This document shows positions 20,401 to 28,893 of a stretch of DNA of 64,000 bases, piece after piece. The stretch's first letter is position 1. Each line of letters opens with the position of its first letter. Source of the DNA: Natronospira proteinivora. GTDB taxonomy: Bacteria > Pseudomonadota > Gammaproteobacteria > Natronospirales > Natronospiraceae. The position numbers and the translations under genes are program-made. Under the pieces are notes generated by a model, which had not been told where the DNA came from, searched no databases, and saw only the letters and a program-made list of their open reading frames with translations. The stretch spans positions 62,001-126,000 of the forward strand of contig NZ_JALJYF010000002.1 in the NCBI RefSeq assembly GCF_024170465.1, read 5' to 3'.

Positions 20401-20574
20401 CGGCGCCAGACCCGGTGCCTCGGCACGGACAATGACCTGGGTATCGGACAGATCCGGAATGGCATCCACCGGGGTATGCTTGACCGCATACAGACCCACC
20501 GCCGCGGTCACCAGTGCCAGAATCAGCACCAGGACACGGTTGACAATGGACCAATGAATCAGTTTTTCAATCAT
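17461..20574 (-). CDS. cusA: heavy-metal RND efflux pump, CusA type
   Basis: 1037-residue inner-membrane proton antiporter. Typical HME-RND features: N-terminal helix then the periplasmic domain with TPVDAIPDLSDTQVIV, TM4 with GVMVDAAIVLIENVHRR (proton-relay Asp), a second periplasmic loop and 12 helices in total. The three methionines that hold Cu/Ag in CusA have equivalents in MYMPTTLPG, PMTMIETF and RIDMLATG, so Cu(I)/Ag(I) specificity is favoured over zinc/cobalt. It forms the tripartite pump with CusB and CusC encoded upstream. It ends the cus operon; the gap to cusB (172 bases) holds a REP-like composite repeat. Confidence 0.93.
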   Translation of the reverse strand: MIEKLIHWSIVNRVLVLILALVTAAVGLYAVKHTPVDAIPDLSDTQVIVRAEAPGLAPEVVEDQVTYPLTTALMAVPGAETVRGFSMYGDAFINVLFDDDTDLYWARSRVQEYLSQVEGQMPEGVTVSLGPDATGVGWIYKYALVDRSGNHDLSQLRALQDWYLKFELQSVPGVSEVATVGGMVRQYQVVMDPDRLRAYNLPIDQVRRAIQRANAETGGSTLEMAEAEYMVRASGYIQNLDDLRLIPVGVDAGGVPVMLDQVADIRRGPAPRRGIAELDGEGEVTGGIVVMRDGENARETIRAVRSRLDELKAGLPEGVEIVETYDRSELIGNAIATLWEKLALEFAVVVLIIGLFLWHMRSSLVVLISLPLGVLVAYIVMYFQGINANIMSLGGIAISIGVMVDAAIVLIENVHRRFEKDPPPPEKHWAAIEEATLEVGRPIFFSLLVVALSFLPVFALEAQEGRLFAPLAFTKTYAMAAAAGIAVTLVPVLMGYFIRGRIRSQDENPISRGVKAVYQPVIRGVLRYPVWVLGATLIVAATTWWPMDRVGTEFMPELDEGDLMYMPTTLPGVSPDKARELLQQTDALIKQVPEVKRVFGKVGRAETATDPAPMTMIETFIMLKPRSEWRDGVTTQDIKDELDALVQFPGLTNAWVFPIQTRIDMLATGIRTDLGIGISGPDLSVIEEIGQEIEAVVNEISGTRSALADRTASGRYLDIHVDRQAAARHGLNIDDVHEVVRYAVGGTNVGETVEGLERFPINIRYPHDWRDSPEKLEQLPFVAPNGQALSLGQVAHIGVSDGPAMIRTENTRPTGFVFVEIGDRSLGDYVSEARQRVSEQVDLPAGYSLSWGGQYQYMERAMERLSVLIPIVLAIILVLLMMTFNRFSDVAMVLATVPLSLVGGFWLLWGLGFDMSIAVAVGFIALGGLAVETGVIMQVYLNQAYRDWRDSVGENMTRANLREAVMGGALRRVRPITMTETTVFLGLLPIMIGTGTGAEVMQRIAAPMVGGVFSVWIAALVVLPVLYYLWHARGLRE

Positions 20575-20640
20575 GGATTACTCCAGAGCATGATTGTTCT
20601 CCCGCAGAGGCGCGGAGGCGCAGAGGTGCGTTAAATCTCC

Positions 20641-20745
20641 GATCGCATGTAGAGGAAACCTAGGCATCGGATGGTTATCGCGAATGAATTCGCTCCTACG
20701 GTGTTGCGGTTTCTCGGCGCCTTTGCGCCTCTGCGCGAGATATTC
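20641..20745. repeat. REP-like composite repeat between cusB and cusA
   Basis: ATCGCGAATGAATTCGCTCC at 20677-20696, continuing TAC, is the inverse of a GTAGGAGCG-type REP unit. The surrounding sequence from GATCGCATGTAGA (20642) to the TTGCGGTTTCTC stretch near 20716 recurs inverted at 28.73-28.80 kb with few differences. An adjacent word CGCCTTTGCGCCTCTGCGCG is mirrored by CGCAGAGGCGCGGAGGCGCA near 20604. No gene is present in the gap. It may reduce cusA relative to cusB expression. Confidence 0.7.
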
Positions 20746-20746
20746 A

Positions 20747-22156
20747 TTAATGATCCGAGTGATCTTCCACACGGCCGTGGCCACCCTGAATGCTGGCTTC
20801 GGAATCGATCAGGAAGTGTCCTGACAGAACCACTTCGTCACCCGCCTCAATGCCATCCAGGATCACAATCTGATCACCACTGACCATGCCGGGAGTAATC
20901 TCCCGCACCCGGAAATGGTTTTCATCTTCTCGGATCACCACGCGATTACCGCGCCCGGTCCAAATCACCGCTTCCCGAGGGATGATCACGGCTTCCTCGG
21001 AGGGCTCGGCATGGATGGTGACGGCATTCCACATGCCGGGACGCAGGCCGGTATCCACGTTCTCCACCGGCAGACGAACACGGACCGAGCGTGTTACCGG
21101 ATCCAGGGTGGGATAGATATGACTGATCTCACTCTCCAGCTGACGGCCCGGCGCGTAAGGCAGGCCAATCTGGGCATGCTGCCCTTGGCTAATCCAGTCC
21201 GCCTGGTTTTCAAACACATCGGCGATCACCCATAGCTGGCTGAGATCCGCCAGCTCCATGATTTCGCTGCCGGGTTCCACATACATGCCGTGACGAACCC
21301 CAAGTTGGGTCACATAGGCATCCTGATGCGCGTACCAGGGAACGAACTGGATGACACGGCGTTCCCGCTCCAGGCGTTCGATCACCTCTTCATTCACATC
21401 CAATGCCCGGAGTCGGTCGCGGGCCGCTTCAACCACACGACCCTCTCCTCGACGCAAGGCCTGCAACAGCTCTTCCTGGGCATTGATCAGTTCCGGGGAA
21501 TACAGGGTGAAAAGCCGATCTCCCTGGGAGACGTGATCCCCTTCGGCATCCACATCCAGTTCATGGATCCACCCCTCAACGCGCGGATGGATGTGGTGCA
21601 GGCGGGACTGGTCATATTCGACCCGACCCACGGTTTCAATGCGGCGCATCAGCCGGCCATGCTCGGCCGTGGTGGTGCGTATATTCATGGCCTGTTGCAT
21701 GCCTGCGGGCACATGCACCTGATCCACTTCCATGTCGTGGCCTTCCCGCTGGACAAGATCCATGCCACAAATGGGGCAGCGGCCCGGCTCATCTTCTTCG
21801 ATCTGGGGATGCATGGGGCAGGTCCAGACACCATCGCCATTACCATCTTCATGTTCATGGTCATGGTCATGGTCATGGTCGTGGTGATCATGATCGCCAT
21901 TGTCCTCATCATCATCACTCACCAGATCCATCCCACAGATGGGACAGCTACCCGGTTCATCATCCGTGACCTCGGGATGCATGGGGCAGTAATAAGCATC
22001 GTCCCCATGATCATGATCGTGATCATGCACCTCTTCACCATGATCATGGCTCTCGTGCTCCGCGTGGTCATGGTGGTCTTCGCCATTCCCGCAGGCCATC
22101 AGCAGACCCAAAAGAGAGATGGCCATCAAACGTCGAATCAGGGTCAGGGCATTCAT
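20747..22156 (-). CDS. cusB: CusB-type periplasmic adaptor with two heavy-metal-binding domains
   Basis: 469 residues. Lipoprotein signal with lipobox LLMAC (Cys22). His/Asp-rich stretches then alternate with two copies of the heavy-metal-binding motif: YYCPMHPEVTDDEPGSCPIC plus GMDL, and WTCPMHPQIEEDEPGRCPIC plus GMDL. The membrane-fusion part follows (EHGRLMRRIETVGRV, HPRVEGWIHELDVDAEGDHV, hairpin about 220-270, barrel and membrane-proximal domains). Links CusA to CusC and probably collects periplasmic copper. Overlaps cusC by four bases. The doubled metal domain and the long His linkers are unusual. Confidence 0.92.
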   Translation of the reverse strand: MNALTLIRRLMAISLLGLLMACGNGEDHHDHAEHESHDHGEEVHDHDHDHGDDAYYCPMHPEVTDDEPGSCPICGMDLVSDDDEDNGDHDHHDHDHDHDHEHEDGNGDGVWTCPMHPQIEEDEPGRCPICGMDLVQREGHDMEVDQVHVPAGMQQAMNIRTTTAEHGRLMRRIETVGRVEYDQSRLHHIHPRVEGWIHELDVDAEGDHVSQGDRLFTLYSPELINAQEELLQALRRGEGRVVEAARDRLRALDVNEEVIERLERERRVIQFVPWYAHQDAYVTQLGVRHGMYVEPGSEIMELADLSQLWVIADVFENQADWISQGQHAQIGLPYAPGRQLESEISHIYPTLDPVTRSVRVRLPVENVDTGLRPGMWNAVTIHAEPSEEAVIIPREAVIWTGRGNRVVIREDENHFRVREITPGMVSGDQIVILDGIEAGDEVVLSGHFLIDSEASIQGGHGRVEDHSDH

Positions 22157-23412
22157 CGCGACTCTCCAGCCAGGTAATCCAGCTCAATTCGGCTCTCATC
22201 AATCTGTTGCTGCACATTCAGCAAGCGCAGCCGGTAATCCAGTTCATCCACCCGTGCCCGAATCACATCCCGGAAATCGCCTCGGTCGGCACGATAGGCC
22301 GAGAACTCCAACTCAAGGTTTTCCGCCGCCTCGGCCAGCAAGCTGGACTCATACAAGTCAGCCAGCTCCAGTCGACGCTGGTAGCGTGCATACTCGGATT
22401 CCAACTCCCCCTGGAGGACATGAATCTGATCCATTCGCCGATAGTGAACCGCCTGAGCCTCCGAGCGGGAAGCGGACAAGACCCGATCCTGTCGATCCCG
22501 GGTGAACAGGGGCAGGGAAAAACCCACCATCAGGGAGGCCATGTCGGAGGCCCGCCCACCATCCATGTCCGAAGCCCGACGATGGCCGTAGCTACCTTCC
22601 ATCATCCACTCCGGCCGGTAGCTCTGGCGGGCCAGATCCACCTCCGTCTCGGCGGCTTTCAGGCGATGGGCTTCGGCTTGCAGGCTGGGATGCTCCAGCA
22701 GGCGTTCGTTCATCACGGTCAATGATTTGGGCATCGGCAAATCGGCCTGCCCCGGCTCGGTTCCGGACGCCAGAGAACCGACCCAGCGAGCAAGCTCGGC
22801 GCGAGCGGCCGCCTGCTCGGATTCCAGGGTCAGAATTCGCTCCTCCACTGCGGCCAGCTCCAGACGGGAACGGGACAAGTCACGCTGACTGCCCAAGCCA
22901 CTCCGGTAACGGCTGCGGGTAACTTCCACCAGCGCTTCAAAATCCGCAGATTCCTCCCGGGCCAGCATTAACTGCTGACGGGTATAGGCCCAGGCCACCC
23001 AGGCACGCCGAACTTGACGCAGCACTTCCCGCTCACGGGCACTGACCTCGGCTTCCAGGGCCTCGGCGGCCCGCATGCCACGCTCACGAGACAGAGTCCG
23101 GCTCTCTCCGGCCGGAAAACGCTGGCGAGCGCCGATCATCAAAGAGGACATCCGGTCTTCATTGAGATTGAAGCTATCCACGGGCAGATTCTGCAGCCCC
23201 ACGGTGATTTCCGGATCCGGCAAGGCCGACTGGGCCACGGCCGAATCCCGCGTAGCCTCGACCCGGGCCCGCAGCTCATCCAGGCCGGCATCCCGGGCCA
23301 GGGCCCGTTCTTCCGCCTCGGCCATATCCAGCACCGAATTTTGAGCCGCCAGCGTTGGCGGCAAGAGAACAGCCACTGCCATTAGCAGGGCCATCAAAAA
23401 TGGGAGTTTCAT
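22153..23412 (-). CDS. cusC: TolC-family outer-membrane channel of the Cus pump
   Basis: 419-residue outer-membrane efflux protein. Signal peptide MKLPFLMALLMAVAVLLPPTLAA, then two long coiled-coil repeats rich in Ala/Arg/Glu, with short barrel segments (SYGHRRASDMDG, MVGFSLPLFTRDR). LPLFTRDR corresponds to the conserved periplasmic-turn region of metal-type TolC proteins. No Cys after the signal, so it is not obviously lipidated like E. coli CusC. Its stop overlaps the cusB start. Preceded by a small Cys-rich gene. Confidence 0.88.
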   Translation of the reverse strand: MKLPFLMALLMAVAVLLPPTLAAQNSVLDMAEAEERALARDAGLDELRARVEATRDSAVAQSALPDPEITVGLQNLPVDSFNLNEDRMSSLMIGARQRFPAGESRTLSRERGMRAAEALEAEVSAREREVLRQVRRAWVAWAYTRQQLMLAREESADFEALVEVTRSRYRSGLGSQRDLSRSRLELAAVEERILTLESEQAAARAELARWVGSLASGTEPGQADLPMPKSLTVMNERLLEHPSLQAEAHRLKAAETEVDLARQSYRPEWMMEGSYGHRRASDMDGGRASDMASLMVGFSLPLFTRDRQDRVLSASRSEAQAVHYRRMDQIHVLQGELESEYARYQRRLELADLYESSLLAEAAENLELEFSAYRADRGDFRDVIRARVDELDYRLRLLNVQQQIDESRIELDYLAGESR

Positions 23413-23499
23413 GGGAACGACACCCTCAGCGACTGAAACAGACTAAAGACACACCACCGGTCAATCTGATCGCCGGCAGCAATCCGTTCAGTGAGGGGC

Positions 23500-23880
23500 T
23501 TATTCCAGGAAGCGGCAGCAGTGCAGATAGCACCGCCTGTCATTACTTTGGTAGGTGTATAAGGTTGCAGGGAGGCGGGCGGGTTGGGACGCTGGTGGTG
23601 GTCCGGTGGCCGGAACAGTCAACAGCGGGTCCGGCTCGGCATCCCGGTCCTGCTTGCGCTCACCCGCCGGCACCGCCTGCTCGGCCTGGCCACAATCCGC
23701 CGCCGACATACAGGCTTGATCCGCCATGTGATGACCGCAGTCGCTCATGACCGTCTCGTGACAGTCATCGCCATTGGCCGGCATCTCGGCCAAGCAGTCC
23801 GCCAGCACCTGGGTGCTGAAGGCCATCAGCGTCAGCAGGCACAGTGCGAGAGCGGCAAGTTGTCGGGCCACCTGGGTCAC
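23500..23880 (-). CDS. small exported Cys/His-rich protein heading the cus operon
   Basis: About 126 residues. I choose GTG at 23880, preceded by GGAGAG; an upstream TTG is also possible. Signal peptide QLAALALCLLTLMAFSTQVLADC, then a Cys/His/Met-rich segment (DCLAEMPANGDDCHETVMSDCGHHMADQACMSAADCG), a Pro-rich linker and a C-terminal RRCYLHCCRF. No named family recognised. The residues and position suggest a periplasmic copper-binding protein, in the place where other operons have CusF-like chaperones, but it has no CusF fold signature. Confidence 0.7.
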   Translation of the reverse strand: MTQVARQLAALALCLLTLMAFSTQVLADCLAEMPANGDDCHETVMSDCGHHMADQACMSAADCGQAEQAVPAGERKQDRDAEPDPLLTVPATGPPPASQPARLPATLYTYQSNDRRCYLHCCRFLE

Positions 23881-24060
23881 GGGTCCGGTCTCTCCAGTCA
23901 ACTTGAATTCAATCTAGCATAGCCTGGCTGCCGCCACCATGCCCCTCACAAGCAGTTTTCAGCTGGATTTCATGGCAATTTCAAGCTTCTCACATGGGAA
24001 ACACCCCCGCCCTGCCCCACACTTGGTCTCGACAGTACCCAACGGAACCAGGAGGTTGCC

Positions 24061-24582
24061 ATGAGAACACTACAGCAAAACCTGCTTATCCTAATCGCCA
24101 TTCTGACCCTAATCCTGCCTACAATGGGCATCGCGGATTCCCTCAGTGACTACACTGTATCCCCACGGGACGAGCACGGCCGTATATTGGGAACAATGGG
24201 CAGAGAGGGTCATGACGTATTCCCGGTCTATTTCACGGAAATAAATGGGCATAGAGTGACCGGCCAGAGAGATGTACTCTGGCTCAAACCCGGAGAGTAC
24301 GAAATCAAGGCGGCCATCATGCCCTCTGCCTTCCAGCGTAAGATTGTGGGCGCAACCCGCCCAGGCAATCGGATCGAAGTGGAACCCTTGCAGCTCGTTG
24401 TGGAAGAAGGCAAGGATTACCGCATTGGTGGCCTCCACCTGCATCGCCAGGAAGGCAGCCAGCGGCGTGCCTTTCGCCTCGTGCTCTGGAAGGTGGACGA
24501 TGGCGAGGGTGACAGCCATTATCCAGATCTGCCCGCCATGGACAGTTCGGATGACGGCAATGGTGAGGACGAAGACAGCTAA
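24061..24582 (+). CDS. exported protein of unknown function
   Basis: 173 residues preceded by a strong AGGAGG ribosome site. Signal peptide LLILIAILTLILPTMGIAD. The mature part has a beta-rich stretch with LKPGEYEIKAAIMP and VEEGKDYRIGGLHLHRQ, reminiscent of PEGA-like surface or stress-associated domains, and a very acidic C-terminus (DDGEGDSHYPD...DDGNGEDEDS). It faces the cus operon divergently across 180 bases and precedes the CadC-like regulator. No function can be assigned. Confidence 0.75.
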   Translation: MRTLQQNLLILIAILTLILPTMGIADSLSDYTVSPRDEHGRILGTMGREGHDVFPVYFTEINGHRVTGQRDVLWLKPGEYEIKAAIMPSAFQRKIVGATRPGNRIEVEPLQLVVEEGKDYRIGGLHLHRQEGSQRRAFRLVLWKVDDGEGDSHYPDLPAMDSSDDGNGEDEDS

Positions 24583-24683
24583 AGCATTCATTGTCGGCCC
24601 CGGCCAATGAGCCTGGGCCGACAACTTCCTCACTCGCCGTGAGATAATCGCCATCATCGCCCGGAACTGGACACGGAACCACC

Positions 24684-25622
24684 ATGCCAGCGCGACAGGA
24701 AGAGACAAGCAGGCTGCAGTTCAAGGGCTTTGTCTATGAACCGGACAGCGGTCGCCTGAGCGGGCCCACCGGCACCCAGACCCTGCGTCCCCAGGCCGCC
24801 CGGCTCCTCGAGGCCTTGCTGGCCCGGCCCGGCGTGGTCATTGACCGGCAAACCCTGGTCGAATCTGTCTGGGGCGAGGGCCGGGTAGTGGAATTCGATG
24901 CCGGTCTCTCGGCCCTGATCAAGGAACTCAGAGCGGCGCTGGGCGACCAGGCCGGTTCGCCCACCTTCATCGAAACCATCCCCCGACGCGGAGTCCGTTT
25001 CCTGGTCCAGCCAGACACCACAGATCAAGCCGGAAACGCCCCATCCAGCGCCGCTTTGCCGCGCCCCATCCGCTTGATCGTCACGACCATACTCGCCTTG
25101 TTGCTGGGCGGGCTGGTGCTGCTGATGGCCTGGGACCTAGTCCCATTTGGCGGCGACCCGGAAGCAGCAGATCGGCCGCCCCGCGTGGCGGTCCTGCCCT
25201 TTCTGTCGGTGGATGATGCCGACCGGGAACAACGCGCCTCCATGCTGCTGGCCGACAGCCTGATCGCCGCCTTGGGCCAAGTGGTCAGCCGGGCCGATAC
25301 CGAACAGGGAAGCCCACCCTACGCCGTGATTGGCCGCACCTCGGTAGTGGACTATCCGGCCGGCGAGGAGCTCTTGCCCCGTTTGGGTCGAGAACTGCGG
25401 GTGGACCTGGTAATCGAAGGCAGTTATCGACAGGAAGGCGAACAGGACTGGCTGATTAACATCAGTGCAGTGAAGGTGGAGGAGCAAACCATTCTCCTCT
25501 CCCGCAGCTTTGTCAGCGATGCCCTCTCCTCCCAGGCGGTGAGAGAACAGATGCAGAGCTTTGCCCTGGAGCTGGAACAAGCCGCAAGACGTTGCGGCCA
25601 GGATTGCCTGGCCACTCAATAA
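24684..25622 (+). CDS. CadC/ToxR-like membrane-bound winged-helix regulator
   Basis: 312 residues. The N-terminal OmpR-type winged helix (about 10-105) has the pattern LRPQAARLLEALLARPGVVI...LVESVWGEGRVVEFDAGLSA..I.ELRAALGD...FIETIPRRGVRF. A single membrane helix follows (about 130-150, LIVTTILALLLGGLVLLMAW). The periplasmic part begins PPRVAVLPFLSVDDADRE, as in CadC-like proteins with a FlgO/TolB-like sensory domain. Senses an envelope signal and activates nearby genes directly. Possible targets are the upstream secreted gene or the copper genes; this is context only. The periplasmic end has two Cys (CGQDC). Confidence 0.8.
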   Translation: MPARQEETSRLQFKGFVYEPDSGRLSGPTGTQTLRPQAARLLEALLARPGVVIDRQTLVESVWGEGRVVEFDAGLSALIKELRAALGDQAGSPTFIETIPRRGVRFLVQPDTTDQAGNAPSSAALPRPIRLIVTTILALLLGGLVLLMAWDLVPFGGDPEAADRPPRVAVLPFLSVDDADREQRASMLLADSLIAALGQVVSRADTEQGSPPYAVIGRTSVVDYPAGEELLPRLGRELRVDLVIEGSYRQEGEQDWLINISAVKVEEQTILLSRSFVSDALSSQAVREQMQSFALELEQAARRCGQDCLATQ

Positions 25623-25686
25623 GCCCCCGAACACGGATTCCTTTCCGACGGATTGCTCCAAAACCTTCTGCCCCGGCAAACAAGAC

Positions 25687-25717
25687 TTGACCTTCCAATG
25701 ATTGGAAGGTTTATCTT
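25687..25717 (+). promoter_or_regulatory. CueR-type promoter/operator with 19-bp spacer
   Basis: TTGACC (25687-25692) and TATCTT (25712-25717) are 19 bases apart, the over-long spacing typical of MerR-family promoters. Between and across them lies the dyad ACCTTCC-N7-GGAAGGT, the known CueR operator form. It sits 40 bases upstream of cueR and would give copper-induced transcription of cueR-copA. Confidence 0.88.
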
Positions 25718-25757
25718 GATGTTGAATCCAAGCCAGTACACAGCGAAGGGAGCGGGC

Positions 25758-26191
25758 ATGGAACAGGGTGCTTACCAGATCGCTGATGCCGCCCGGGCCT
25801 CCGGGGTATCGGCCCGCCTGATCCGGCATTACGAATCACGGGGGCTGATCCCCGCCCCTCACCGGGGTGCCAACGGCTACCGCTATTACCAGCCTCGGGA
25901 TATCGAACGCCTTCGCTTCGTTCATCGGGCTCGAAACCTGGGCTTTTCCCTGGCCCAGATCCGGCAATTGCTGGATCTTTGGCAAAACCGGCAGCGCAGC
26001 AGCCAGGAGGTCAAACGCCTGGCCCTGTCCCATATTGCCGAGCTGGAAGCGAAAATCCGCGAACTCGAAGACATGCGCAACACCCTCAGGCACCTGGCCG
26101 ACCACTGCCAGGGCAATGATCGCCCAGACTGCCCCATCCTGGATGATCTGGCCGGGCAGGCCGAGCCGCATGCCGCATCGAATAAGGGACA

Positions 26192-26195
<4 letters not shown>
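25758..26195 (+). CDS. cueR: CueR-type copper-sensing MerR regulator
   Basis: 145 residues. N-terminal MerR helix-turn-helix ([20 protein letters not shown]...GYRYY), dimerisation helix, and the metal loop with Cys117 and Cys125 in [12 protein letters not shown], the spacing used for Cu(I)/Ag(I) by CueR. Start at 25758, after AAGGGAG; an upstream in-frame Met would run over the promoter dyad. Its stop overlaps the copA start, so the two are translationally coupled. It activates by untwisting the 19-bp promoter. Confidence 0.92.
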
Positions 26196-28663
<2,468 letters not shown>

Positions 28664-28728
28664 GAAATAGCTTGGTCTCACGCAAAGTCGCCAAAACACC
28701 GAGGGTCGAAAGAGGATATCTTGCGCGG

Positions 28729-28822
28729 AGAAACCGCAACACCGTAGGAGCGAATTTATTCGCGATAACCATCCGATGCCGAGACGGCATCTACATGCGA
28801 TCGCGGATAAATCCGCTCCTAC
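28729..28822. repeat. REP-like inverted pair downstream of copA
   Basis: GTAGGAGCGAATTTATTCGC (28744 onward) and its inverse-type copy ending GGATAAATCCGCTCCTAC (28805-28822) form a pair with compensated differences in the small stems. Between them GATGCC/GGCATC can pair. The left flank AGAAACCGCAACACC matches the copy at 20.7 kb in the opposite orientation. The preceding bases (GTCTCACGCAAAGTCGCC, 28675 on) belong to another dispersed word family (compare 31.52-31.55 kb). Confidence 0.75.
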
Positions 28823-28850
28823 GGTTTCTGGAGCCCACCGCATATGGTTC

Positions 28851-28859
28851 TGTTATGAT
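28851..28859 (+). promoter_or_regulatory. extended -10 element before the fused membrane/aminopropyltransferase-like gene
   Basis: TGTTATGAT fits TG-n-TATGAT, an extended -10 box 35 bases before the ATG at 28894. No convincing -35 box is seen 17 bases upstream. It lies just after the REP-like repeat. Confidence 0.35.
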
Positions 28860-28893
28860 GTAACGCCTTTTTCTCAGCCCAGCCCCACAACTC

